Source of the DNA: Gordonia sp. ABSL11-1
GTDB lineage: Bacteria; Actinomycetota; Actinomycetes; Mycobacteriales; Mycobacteriaceae
DNA: 64,000 bases
Reading direction: 5' to 3'
Assembly: GCF_030315685.1 (NCBI RefSeq)
Contig: NZ_JASXSI010000007.1
Coordinates: 1 to 64,000, forward strand
A model generated the notes under the pieces. It did not search any database and was not told the DNA's origin. It saw only the letters and a program-made list of their open reading frames with translations. This document shows positions 7,452 through 15,020 of the stretch, piece after piece (positions within the stretch are counted from its first letter, which is position 1; each line of letters opens with the position of its first letter). The translations under genes and the position numbers were made by a program.

Positions 7452-9046
7452 TGGGGGCCGGTCGTGTGCTCGCGCTGTGGTGTCCGGACTGGCCTGCGAC
7501 GGCCGCCGCGATCGACGGTGAGATCCCGCCGCAGCATCCGATCGCGGTGCTCCACGCGAACCGGGTCGTCGCGTGCTCGGCACCGGCCCGTCGGGTGGGG
7601 GTCCGCCGCGGGATGCGGAAGAGACAGGCGCAGTCGGTCTGCCCGGAGATGACCGTGGTGGCCGCCGACGACCATCGGGACGGTCGGATCTTCGAGCCGG
7701 TGGTCGCGGTGGTGGCCGATCTGGTCCCGGTCGTCGAGGTCTTGCGTCCCGGTGTGCTGGTGATGCCGTCGACGACGGCGACGCGTCACTTCGGTGGTGA
7801 GGGCGTGCTGGCCGAGAAGACGATCGACGCCGTCGCCGCCTCTGGTGTCGAGGCCCAGGCGGGTGTCGCCGACGAGTTGTTCACCGCCGTGCTGGCAGCG
7901 AGGCAGGGTGATCATGTCGAACCCGGGGGCGACGCCGCATTCCTCGCCCGGCGGCCGGTCTCCGATCTCGCCCTGGAGCCGAGCCTGAGCGGCCCTGATC
8001 GCGCTGATCTTGTGGATCTTCTTCGCCGACTGGGTATCTCGACGATCGGCGCATTCGCGGACATGTCGGTCCGGGATGTGGCCACCCGGTTCTCCGCCGA
8101 TGCGGTCGTCGCGCATCGTCTGGCGAACGCGCTGCCCGGCCGGCCGCCGTCGGGTCAGGTGGCCCCTGCCGACCTGGTGATCGAGCATGAGTGCGACCCG
8201 CCCATCGACCGGGTCGACTCCGCGGCCTTCCTCGGACGGCGGCTGGCCGATGAGCTCGCGGGCCGACTGGCCGCCGCCTCGGTGGCGTGCACGCGGCTCA
8301 CGGTGGAGGCGGTCACCGAACGCGGACAGCGTCACGCGCGGACCTGGCGATGTGCGCAGCCACTCACGCCGGAGGCGACCGCTGATCGGATCCGGTGGCA
8401 ACTCGAGGGGTGGCTGACCGGCGGTCGGGTGGGGGCGCAGGGCCGGCCGGATTCGCCGATCGGGATGCTGCGGCTGGAACCCATCGAGGTCGTTGCGGCG
8501 GGCGCATTGCAGTATGCGTTGAACGGCAACGGGTTACCCGAGGATCCGGAGGTCGACGAACGTGCCCGACGTTCGCTGGTCCGGGTGCAGGGGCTGCTCG
8601 GTGGAGACGCTGTGCAGTTGCCCATCTCCAGTGGCGGTCGCGGACCGGGGGAGCGGATCACCATGGTCTCGCTGGGTGATGAGAGGGTCCCGGCGCGTGA
8701 CCCGGGTGCGCCGTGGCCGGGTGGGGTTCCACAGCCGACCCCCGCCGTCTTGGTGGACACCCCGATCCAGGTGCTGGATCTGACCGGCCGTCCGGTGGAG
8801 GTCACCGGCCGAGGCGGGTTCTCCGCCGAGCCGACCACGATCCGGATGGAACGCAACGGCCGGGACCGCGGCTCATGGGAGCTGCGCTGGTGGGCCGGAC
8901 CCTGGCCGACCGGCGTGGACACCGCTGCCGACACCACCTCCGGCGACGCGGTCGTCGCCCGTGCGCAGGTCCTGCTTGACGACTCGCGCGCCCTGTTGCT
9001 GAGGTATCGCGCGCAGACCTGGGTCGTGGAGGGGGTGTACGAGTGA
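7451..9046 (+). CDS. imuB: ImuB, catalytically dead Y-family polymerase homologue
   Basis: A 531-residue Y-family polymerase relative. The first catalytic block, normally D-x-D-x-F-F, reads LWCPDWPATAA, and the second block (RPGVLVMPSTTATRHFG) also lacks the acidic residues, so it should not polymerise. Instead it bridges DnaE2 to the sliding clamp. A clamp-binding motif QLPISS is visible at residues 389-394, the equivalent of QLPLWG in M. tuberculosis ImuB. The C-terminal ImuB domain (SWELRWWAGPWPTG, YRAQTWVVEGVYE) is typical. Only three bases separate its stop from that of the convergent downstream gene. Confidence 0.92.
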   Translation: MGAGRVLALWCPDWPATAAAIDGEIPPQHPIAVLHANRVVACSAPARRVGVRRGMRKRQAQSVCPEMTVVAADDHRDGRIFEPVVAVVADLVPVVEVLRPGVLVMPSTTATRHFGGEGVLAEKTIDAVAASGVEAQAGVADELFTAVLAARQGDHVEPGGDAAFLARRPVSDLALEPSLSGPDRADLVDLLRRLGISTIGAFADMSVRDVATRFSADAVVAHRLANALPGRPPSGQVAPADLVIEHECDPPIDRVDSAAFLGRRLADELAGRLAAASVACTRLTVEAVTERGQRHARTWRCAQPLTPEATADRIRWQLEGWLTGGRVGAQGRPDSPIGMLRLEPIEVVAAGALQYALNGNGLPEDPEVDERARRSLVRVQGLLGGDAVQLPISSGGRGPGERITMVSLGDERVPARDPGAPWPGGVPQPTPAVLVDTPIQVLDLTGRPVEVTGRGGFSAEPTTIRMERNGRDRGSWELRWWAGPWPTGVDTAADTTSGDAVVARAQVLLDDSRALLLRYRAQTWVVEGVYE

Positions 9047-9049
9047 GCC

Positions 9050-10132
9050 TCAGGCGTTTGCGCCGCGCGCGATCACCGGCCAGTGTTCCTCTACGCCGTC
9101 GGCGGTGACGGCGATCACGCCGTCGACGAGATTCACCGCCGTGCACACGTGGTTGGGCACGACGCGCACCCGGTCACCGGGAACCGGCAGCGGTCCGACA
9201 TCGCCTGTCGTGTCGTCGAACTCGATCACCGCGTGATGTTCCGACAAGGAGGTGATGCGCGCGTCGGGGTGATCGAGCAGCCGCCCGAAACCCGGCGCCC
9301 ACGCGGGACGGTCCGCACCCAGGATCTTGCTGCCGGCGTCGGTGACGATGCGGTTGCCGGTGCGATGGACGACGGTGGCCACCGCGGTGAGCGCGATGTC
9401 GTCGGCGGTCGCCGTCCCCAGTTCCATCTGCTGCGCATCCCCGAACGGGTACACCCCGGGCCGGATCTCGGTCAGCACGTCCGATCCCGCGTACTCGATC
9501 GTCGGCGTGGATCCCCCGCTCCGCACGATCGGGTCGATCCCGTTGTCCCGCAACTGTTGTGCTGCCATTTCGAGAGCGGCGGCCTCTTGTTCCGCGGCGC
9601 GTCTGCGGGCGTCGCCCGGGCCGTATCCGTGACCCGGGAAGGTGAACACGCCGACGACCCGCAAACCGGCTCTGGTGGCCGCAAACGCGAGTGTCCCGGC
9701 GTCCTCGGGTGGCACACCGGTCCGATGCTGTCCGGAATCGACCTCCACGAGGACCTCGATGTCGGCGTCGCCGACCTCGGCGGCCAGACGGTTCGCGCCG
9801 TCGACGGAGTCGACGGCGACCCGCAATCGCGTCGCTGCGGCGAGGGTGCGCAGGCGCGCGCCCTTGTGTTCGGTCACCCACAGTGGATAGGCGATGAACA
9901 GATCGGCGTCCCCGGACACGTGGGCCGCCGCGAAGGCCTCCGCCTCGCCGATGGTGGCCACGGTCAGGCCGACTGCTCCCGCATCGAGTTGTCGCCGTGC
10001 GATCTCGACGCTCTTGTGGGTCTTCGCATGTGGCCGGAGATCGAGGCCGGCCACGGCTGCGCGGGTGGCCACGGCATGGATGTTGCGGTCGAGACGCCCG
10101 ACGTCGACGGTGAGATACGGCGTGTCGTTCAC
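9050..10132 (-). CDS. PLP enzyme of the D-threonine aldolase / D-serine dehydratase-like family
   Basis: A 360-residue fold-III PLP enzyme. The cofactor lysine is in RPHAKTHK (Lys37), with a VEVDSGQHRTGV block and an RPGVYPFGD block. Near the C-terminus PNHVC (His328, Cys330) supplies the zinc ligands found in D-threonine aldolases and DSD1-type D-serine dehydratases. It therefore probably cleaves or deaminates a D-beta-hydroxy amino acid; the exact substrate is open. The ATG at 10132 overlaps the end of the upstream reductase gene by four bases, so it was co-transcribed with that now broken gene. Confidence 0.82.
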   Translation of the reverse strand: MNDTPYLTVDVGRLDRNIHAVATRAAVAGLDLRPHAKTHKSVEIARRQLDAGAVGLTVATIGEAEAFAAAHVSGDADLFIAYPLWVTEHKGARLRTLAAATRLRVAVDSVDGANRLAAEVGDADIEVLVEVDSGQHRTGVPPEDAGTLAFAATRAGLRVVGVFTFPGHGYGPGDARRRAAEQEAAALEMAAQQLRDNGIDPIVRSGGSTPTIEYAGSDVLTEIRPGVYPFGDAQQMELGTATADDIALTAVATVVHRTGNRIVTDAGSKILGADRPAWAPGFGRLLDHPDARITSLSEHHAVIEFDDTTGDVGPLPVPGDRVRVVPNHVCTAVNLVDGVIAVTADGVEEHWPVIARGANA

Positions 10133-10914
10133 GAGCCGGATTCGTCGTCGTCGGTGTCCGCGGACCGGCCCAGGGCGGCCGCCGACTCACCGAACATCAG
10201 ATACTCCTGGTGGAGCACCCTGGTGATGAGCTTCGGGGTGAATCGATGTCCGAGCTCGGCGAGGATGCCGATGGGGGAGTTGACGTTTCGTGGCCGATCG
10301 AGAATTCCGTGCAGGACCCGCGACGCCGCCTTGTCCACACCCCAGACGCCCGCCTGGTTCTCATAGGCCTCGGTGGGCGCGATCATGCGCGTCCGGACGA
10401 GGGGCAACCGGACGTTGGTGAAGGTCACATGGTCGGACAGGGTCTCCACCCTGGTCACGTCGCTGAAGGCCTCGAGGGCCGCCTTGGACGCCGCGTACGC
10501 GCCGAACCGTGCACCCCGCGACTGCACCGCGACAGATGTCACATTGACGACGTGGCCCGACTGCCGCTCCACCATGTGGGGAAGGAGTCCGAGGGTGAGG
10601 TTCACGGCCCCGAAGTAATTGACCGCCATCAGTCGCTGATGGTCGTGCAGCCGTTCGGTGGAGTTGACGGCGGCCCGACGGATGGAGCGGCCCGCGTTGT
10701 TCACCAGGACGTCGATGTGGTCATGTTCGGCGAGAACGGTTTTCACGAGACCGGCGACGGATTCCTCGTCGGTGATGTCGCAGGGGTATCCGTGGATGCG
10801 GCCGGGTGGCACGCCGTCCTTGCTCGCGGTCGCGCGCAGTTCGGACACTGCAGCGTCGAGGGCGTCGGCGGTGCGGCCGACGATGATGACGTCCGCGCCC
10901 CGGGCCACGCACAT
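10129..10914 (-). CDS. C-terminal half of the frameshifted acrA1-like gene (classical SDR domain)
   Basis: The first ATG in this frame (10914) falls after the glycine-rich TGGSAGIGKATAR cofactor motif, which is encoded immediately upstream with no start codon. A protein started here would lack its NADP site. The catalytic motif YAASK and the NNAG motif are intact. The open frame continues left-handedly to the frameshift, which is the main argument that this is not an independent gene. Confidence 0.55.
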   Translation of the reverse strand: MCVARGADVIIVGRTADALDAAVSELRATASKDGVPPGRIHGYPCDITDEESVAGLVKTVLAEHDHIDVLVNNAGRSIRRAAVNSTERLHDHQRLMAVNYFGAVNLTLGLLPHMVERQSGHVVNVTSVAVQSRGARFGAYAASKAALEAFSDVTRVETLSDHVTFTNVRLPLVRTRMIAPTEAYENQAGVWGVDKAASRVLHGILDRPRNVNSPIGILAELGHRFTPKLITRVLHQEYLMFGESAAALGRSADTDDDESGS

Positions 10915-11129
10915 ACGGGCGGTGGCCTTGCCGATCCCGGCCGAACCGCCGGTGATCAGAATCGTCTTCCCGACCAGCGGCCCGCGCGGGTCCGTCCGGC
11001 GGTGCCGGGTGGGGTCGAGATGATCCGCCCAGTACCGATACAGGCGCGGGCCGTAGTCGTCGAGGTCCGGCAGGATGATGCCGCGTTCGGCCAGCGCGGC
11101 GGCGGTGTCGTCGGCGCGGAAGTCGACGG

Positions 11130-12074
11130 TCAGCGCGATCGTGTCGAGCAGCGCCGGGGGATGCCCTGTTGCGTCGCGACCAGATCGCGTCCCACGCGGA
11201 ACGGTCCGGTGCCGGCCAGGGTGAGCAGCGGTTCGACGATCCCGTTCGGGACGACATCACGTCCCCGGGGAGCGTCGAAACCCGGTGCGATCGCGTTGTA
11301 CATCCCGGTGATGGTGCGCCGGCGCGGATCGGCCAGGTGAAAGACCTGCCCGCTGCGTTCCGGGTCGACGGCGCACAGGGCGACGATCGCATCGGCGACG
11401 TAGTCGACGGGGACGATGTTGGTGTTCCCGAGATCGGGCATGGGGAGCGTGAGCGCCGACGGCAGTCGCCCGAGCATCGAGAGGTGGGGGAAGAAGTAAT
11501 ACGGTCCGTCGATCTTGTCCATCGCGCCGGTGTGGGAGTCGCCGACGACCACCGACGGCCGATACACGCGCCATCGCAAGCCATCTCGTTCCCGGACGAC
11601 TTTCTCCGCCTCGAACTTCGTACGGTGATACGGGGAGGGGAAGCCCTGCCCCTTGTCGAAGTCGCTCTCGGTGAACGTCCCACGGTGATCGCCCGCGACC
11701 GCGATCGACGACACGTGATGCAGTAGCGCGTCCCGGGCGGTCGCGAAGTCGGCGACCCGCGCGGTGCCCTCCACGTTCGCCGCCTGCTGGGCGTCGGCGT
11801 CGACGGTCATGTCGTAGATGGCGGCGAGGTGGAGGACGTGGTCGATGGGCGGCAGCTCCGTACCGTCGAGACCGAGTCCGGGCGCGGTGAGGTCGCCGGC
11901 GACCGGTCGGACCCGTCCGGTCGGGTCGATGTCGGCGAGCAGCTCGCTGAAACGGGACAGCGATCCCGCGCGGACGAGCGCGAGAATCCGTGCCTCGGGT
12001 TCCACCGTGAGGAGTCTGTCGATGACCCGGCGTCCGATGAATCCGCTGCCGCCGGTGATGAAGTAGGTCGTCAT
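11130..12074 (-). CDS. N-terminal half of the frameshifted acrA1-like gene (extended SDR domain)
   Basis: This is the open frame for the upstream half: 314 residues with ATG at 12074 behind AAGGA. It holds the nucleotide-binding motif TGGSGFIG, and the YxxxK active site is in YHRTKFEAEK. The last eight residues (RRCSTRSR) are out-of-frame junk after the shift at 11156-11160. It may fold alone as a reductase domain, but it is better read as part of the broken two-domain gene. Confidence 0.6.
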   Translation of the reverse strand: MTTYFITGGSGFIGRRVIDRLLTVEPEARILALVRAGSLSRFSELLADIDPTGRVRPVAGDLTAPGLGLDGTELPPIDHVLHLAAIYDMTVDADAQQAANVEGTARVADFATARDALLHHVSSIAVAGDHRGTFTESDFDKGQGFPSPYHRTKFEAEKVVRERDGLRWRVYRPSVVVGDSHTGAMDKIDGPYYFFPHLSMLGRLPSALTLPMPDLGNTNIVPVDYVADAIVALCAVDPERSGQVFHLADPRRRTITGMYNAIAPGFDAPRGRDVVPNGIVEPLLTLAGTGPFRVGRDLVATQQGIPRRCSTRSR

Positions 12075-12083
12075 GGGCGTGTC

Positions 12084-12099
12084 CTTACCGCTCGGTAAG
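12084..12099. promoter_or_regulatory. TetR-type operator palindrome before the acrA1-like gene
   Basis: CTTACCGCTCGGTAAG is a perfect inverted repeat (7-base arms, 2-base centre). It lies between 9 and 25 bases upstream of the ATG at 12074 and overlaps its ribosome-binding site. This is the classic form of an AcrR/TetR family operator. No TetR gene is in the neighbourhood, so the regulator must be encoded elsewhere. Confidence 0.55.
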
Positions 12100-12173
12100 T
12101 AGTCGGTTTGTACACAGAGTGACACTTACATCGACGAATGGCAAGGTTGGTGACGGGGCTCGGGTTGTGGATC

Positions 12174-12363
12174 ATGACACGCCCCGATCGGATCGCGACC
12201 CGCATCTCCCGTGACGACGTCGCCACGATCCGCGACGTCGTGACGGACGCGTTCGATCAGCCGGATGAGGCGAGTATCGTCGACGCGCGTCGGGAGGCCC
12301 TTGCGCCTTGCGCTCCCGGTCTCGAGTGGCGTGATCGAGTACCCGCCGGCGTTCGGGATCTGA
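12174..12363 (+). pseudogene. remnant of a GNAT acetyltransferase gene with an internal deletion
   Basis: The first 39 codons from ATG 12174 look like the start of a GNAT (COG3153-type) N-acetyltransferase (ISRDDVATIRDVVTDAFDQP, then DEASIVDA). The match then stops. In another frame, ending at TGA 12361-12363, the sequence reads LRLALPVSSGVIEYPPAFGI, which resembles the usual C-terminal end of the same family. The whole acetyl-CoA-binding core is missing between them. The simplest reading is one internal deletion that also changed frame. It carries no usable activity. Confidence 0.5.
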
Positions 12364-12367
12364 GGTA

Positions 12368-12399
12368 ATAGTCAGCCAACTGTTCAGTTGGCTGACTAT
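12368..12399. promoter_or_regulatory. 32-bp perfect palindrome, operator of the MarR gene
   Basis: Arms ATAGTCAGCCAACTG and CAGTTGGCTGACTAT are exact reverse complements around a central TT. The site ends 17 bases before the GTG of the MarR gene, so it must cover the promoter. The pattern fits autoregulation by the adjacent MarR-family protein. It can also form a hairpin in RNA, but it lies too close to the start to be a terminator of an active upstream gene. Confidence 0.75.
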
Positions 12400-12416
12400 C
12401 TGGTACCGTCGTCGGA

Positions 12417-12851
12417 GTGGACGACACGTCCGGCACTGCTGCCGTCGCCGCCGACCTCAGGATCGCACTCGGCCAGCTCATGCGCCGGCTGCGGCACGAG
12501 GTCCCGAGTGCCGACCTGACCAGGTCCCAGCTGAACGTACTGGGACGGCTCGAGCGGGACGGGCCCTCGACCGCGAACCAACTCGCTCGGGCGGAGGGGA
12601 TGCGACCCCAGTCGATGGCGGCGATCGTGTCCGCACTGCTGGAGGCGGACATGGTCGTCGGCGCACGTGATCCCGACGATGGGCGCAAGACGATCCTGAG
12701 TGTCTCGGAACGCGCCCGCGACGAGTTCCGCGCCGGACGGCTGGCCCGCGAGGACTGGCTCACGGCACAGATGGCCGACGTGCTGACCGACGAGGAGATC
12801 GAACGGTTGGCCTCTGCCGCCCGGCTCCTGAAGCGGCTCGCCGAGTCGTGA
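12417..12851 (+). CDS. MarR-family transcriptional regulator
   Basis: A 144-residue winged-helix protein with the MarR core: LTRSQLNVLGRLERDGPSTANQLA, recognition region RPQSMAAIVSALLEADMV and wing RDPDDGRKTILSVSERA. It starts with GTG at 12417. It heads a compact unit with the isochorismatase-family gene (19 bases on) and the MFS gene (4-base overlap). A 32-bp perfect palindrome lies just upstream. This is the usual design for a ligand-released repressor of a detoxification/efflux operon. The ligand is unknown. Confidence 0.87.
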   Translation: MDDTSGTAAVAADLRIALGQLMRRLRHEVPSADLTRSQLNVLGRLERDGPSTANQLARAEGMRPQSMAAIVSALLEADMVVGARDPDDGRKTILSVSERARDEFRAGRLAREDWLTAQMADVLTDEEIERLASAARLLKRLAES

Positions 12852-12870
12852 TGATCGAGAGGACGACGAC

Positions 12871-13440
12871 ATGGCCATGACCACCCTGGACCCGCGGACG
12901 GCGCTGATCGTCGTCGACCTCCAGCGCGGGATCGTCGGACGCGAACTCGCCCCCCATCCCGCAATGGATGTCGTCGGGCACGCGGCCGACCTCGTCGAGC
13001 GATTCCGGGCGCACGACCTGCCGGTCGTGTTCGTCACCGTCGCCGGCGCGCCGCCCGGCCGGACCGATCTCAGTGACGGCTCGGCGCGTGAGCTCCCTGC
13101 CGGCTGGGACGAGTTGATCGACGAATTCGCCCCGCGCGCCGACGATCTCGCCGTCGTCAAACACTCGGTGAGCGCGTTCTCGGGAACCGGTCTGGCCGAG
13201 GGGCTGCGTGAACGCGGAGTCACACAGGTCGTCGTCGTGGGTATAGCGACCGGTGCGGGCGTGGAATCCACCGCGCGGGATGCGCACGAGGCCGGCTTCC
13301 ATGTCACCCTGCCCGTCGATGCGATGACCGACTCCGACGAGACCCGACATCGATACAGCCTGACCTCGATCTTCCCTCGTATCGCCGAGACCGGTTCGAC
13401 CGCAGAGCTTCTCGAGCTCCTCGACGCCACCCGCCGGTGA
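12871..13440 (+). CDS. isochorismatase-family hydrolase lacking the catalytic cysteine
   Basis: A 189-residue alpha/beta hydrolase. The family Asp (ALIVVDLQRGI) and Lys (AVVKHSVSAF) are present. The third residue, Cys in amidase-type members, is replaced: where GVATNVCVESTARDA is usual this reads GIATGAGVESTARDA. A glycine there is seen in true isochorismatases such as PhzD, so vinyl-ether hydrolysis is more likely than amide hydrolysis, or the enzyme has lost activity. It sits between the MarR and MFS genes and its stop overlaps the MFS start (GTGA). Confidence 0.8.
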   Translation: MAMTTLDPRTALIVVDLQRGIVGRELAPHPAMDVVGHAADLVERFRAHDLPVVFVTVAGAPPGRTDLSDGSARELPAGWDELIDEFAPRADDLAVVKHSVSAFSGTGLAEGLRERGVTQVVVVGIATGAGVESTARDAHEAGFHVTLPVDAMTDSDETRHRYSLTSIFPRIAETGSTAELLELLDATRR

Positions 13441-15020
13441 CGGCCCACCGGGCCGTCGAGCGGGTTGAGACGGGTACCGCGCCGGACAAGCCGTTCGGAT
13501 GGCGGTTCACCGGCCCCTTGATGATGGGGTCGACCCTCAACCCGATCAACAGCTCGATGATGGCCACGGCGCTGGTCGGGATCGGGGTCGATTTCCACCG
13601 CGGCCCGCAGTCCACGGCCATGCTCATCTCGGTGCTGTATCTGTGCAGCGCGGTGATGCAGCCGACGATGGGCAAACTCGCGCGGATCTTCGGAGATCGC
13701 CGTGTCTTCATCTCGGGCCTGCTCATCCTCGTCGCTGCCGGGGTGATCGGTGCGCTGGCACCCGCGTTCGGGTTTCTCGTGCTGTCCCGGGCTCTGATCG
13801 GGGTGGGGACATCGGCCGCTTATCCCACGGCGATGTCGTTGGTGCGCAAACGCGCCGACTCCGTCGGGATCGGGGTGCCGACCCGGGTGCTGGGCGGCTT
13901 CTCGATCGCCGCCCAGGTCATCGCGGTCGTCGGTCTGCCGGTCGGCGGGGTTCTCACCGGCGTGTTCGGTTGGCGCGCAGTGTTCCTCGTGAACATCCCG
14001 GTCGCTGTCCTCACCCTGGTATGGGTGCTGCGCAGCGTCCCGAGGGACCCGCCGGTCACGTTCGGCGGGCCTCGTGCTCTGATGCGGACGGCCGATGTGG
14101 TCGGGATCGTCCTCTTCGCCGGTGCCGTCGTCAGCGCCTTGTGTCTGCTCAGCGATCTGGCATCGCCCACGTGGTGGTTGATCCCCGGCGTCGCGGTCAC
14201 GATCGTGCTGCTGGTGTGGTGGGAGAGGCGCGCTGCCCGACCGCTCATCGACGTACGCATGCTGGCGGGTAATGCTCCGCTCGTGCGTACCTATCTCCGA
14301 CAGGCGCTGGCCGCGCTCGGATCGTATGCGGCGATGTACGGGATCAGTCAGTGGATGGAGGGGGCGGCGGGCTACGACGCGTCACAGGTGGGCCTGATCC
14401 TGATCCCGCTGTCGGCCGTCAGCATCGTGGTGGCGCGGATCAACTCGACCCACGGGTGGGTGCGGGTGCCGCTGATCCTCACCGGCGCCGGGCTCGCGGC
14501 ATCGGGTGTGCTCGCGGTGACCATCGACAGCGGTTCGGCGATCTGGGTGCTGGTGCTGATGTCGGTGCTGTTCGGGCTGGCGAACGGGCTCAGTGGGTTC
14601 GCCAACCAGGCGACGCTGTACGCACAGAGCCCGCCGGAGACCATCGGGGTGGCCTCCGGTCTCTATCGCACCTTTGCGTACTTCGGAGCGATCTTCTCGT
14701 CGAGCCTGATCGGTCTGGCGTTCGGTGCCCACGCCACCGACTCGGGCCTCCACGTCGTCGGCTGGGTCGTCGTCGGGATCGGCGTCGCCCTGATGGTGAT
14801 GACCGTGGCCGATCGTCAGGTGCCGCGCGTCGTCGGGTGGCGCCCACCTTTTGAGTCATCGAACACATGTTCGATAAACTCTCGGGGTGGGATGGGACCA
14901 GGGGCCACCGACGTGGTCGGAGATGGAGCGAGTGCTCTCCGGTCGTGCACCGGGCGGCGGCCGACCGGGCGAGGCGTTCGGTCCCGGCGACAACTCCGGC
15001 GCACTCGGCGACGGTGGTGA
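13437..15020 (+). CDS. MFS drug-efflux-type transporter with a run-on C-terminus
   Basis: A 527-residue major facilitator with about 12-14 membrane segments. It has LNPINSSMMATAL in helix 1, the loop motif GKLARIFGDRRVF, and ALIGVGTSAAYPTAMS. It resembles DHA2-type multidrug exporters. The transmembrane part ends near residue 465 (VADRQVPRVVGWRPP). The frame then continues without a stop across the LexA box and 134 bases into dnaE2, adding about 57 low-complexity residues, so the native stop was probably lost or moved by an indel. Translation starts at GTG 13437, coupled to the isochorismatase-family gene. It probably exports the compound sensed by MarR. Confidence 0.83.
   Translation: MTAHRAVERVETGTAPDKPFGWRFTGPLMMGSTLNPINSSMMATALVGIGVDFHRGPQSTAMLISVLYLCSAVMQPTMGKLARIFGDRRVFISGLLILVAAGVIGALAPAFGFLVLSRALIGVGTSAAYPTAMSLVRKRADSVGIGVPTRVLGGFSIAAQVIAVVGLPVGGVLTGVFGWRAVFLVNIPVAVLTLVWVLRSVPRDPPVTFGGPRALMRTADVVGIVLFAGAVVSALCLLSDLASPTWWLIPGVAVTIVLLVWWERRAARPLIDVRMLAGNAPLVRTYLRQALAALGSYAAMYGISQWMEGAAGYDASQVGLILIPLSAVSIVVARINSTHGWVRVPLILTGAGLAASGVLAVTIDSGSAIWVLVLMSVLFGLANGLSGFANQATLYAQSPPETIGVASGLYRTFAYFGAIFSSSLIGLAFGAHATDSGLHVVGWVVVGIGVALMVMTVADRQVPRVVGWRPPFESSNTCSINSRGGMGPGATDVVGDGASALRSCTGRRPTGRGVRSRRQLRRTRRRW
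14851..14878 (+). promoter_or_regulatory. dnaE2 promoter with LexA box between -35 and -10
   Basis: TCGAACACATGTTCGA (14859-14874) is a perfect SOS box, matching all 12 defined bases. A -35-like TTGAGT (14851-14856) and a -10-like GATAAA (14873-14878) flank it with 16-base spacing. The expected transcription start, 6-8 bases later, falls at or next to the GTG at 14887. The dnaE2 mRNA may therefore be leaderless or nearly so. Confidence 0.8.

Larger units (their letters stand above)
10129..12074 (-). pseudogene. acrA1: acrA1-like two-domain reductase gene broken by a single-base frameshift
   Basis: Read through one shift, this encodes about 648 residues, the size of M. tuberculosis AcrA1 (Rv3391, about 650), which likewise lies beside imuB. 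Residues 1-310 are an extended SDR/fatty acyl reductase-type domain (ITGGSGFIGRRV near the start, YHRTKFEAE). A linker then leads to a classical SDR (GGSAGIGKATAR, NNAGRS, YAASKAALEAF). The frame breaks at a run of five G (11156-11160 on the + strand). Adding one G restores GIPPALLDTIALTVDF across the join. AcrA1-type proteins are thought to reduce acyl-CoA in lipid/wax metabolism. A sequencing error in the homopolymer is possible and cannot be excluded from sequence. Confidence 0.8.

Noticed and set aside
10129-10914. C-terminal SDR half as a complete stand-alone gene
   Set aside because: Its only ATG lies downstream of the TGGSAGIG cofactor motif encoded in the same frame, and no other start codon exists before the frameshift.
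12138-12368. Intact 76-residue gene before the MarR operator
   Set aside because: Only the first part resembles a known family (GNAT). The rest of this frame is unrelated sequence after a deletion, so it was called a pseudogene.
7451-14887. Separation of imuA'-imuB from dnaE2 as evidence of a recent insertion
   Set aside because: M. tuberculosis also has imuA'-imuB (Rv3395c-Rv3394c) apart from dnaE2 (Rv3370c), with acrA1 (Rv3391) next to imuB. The split is therefore ancestral in this lineage rather than a local insertion.
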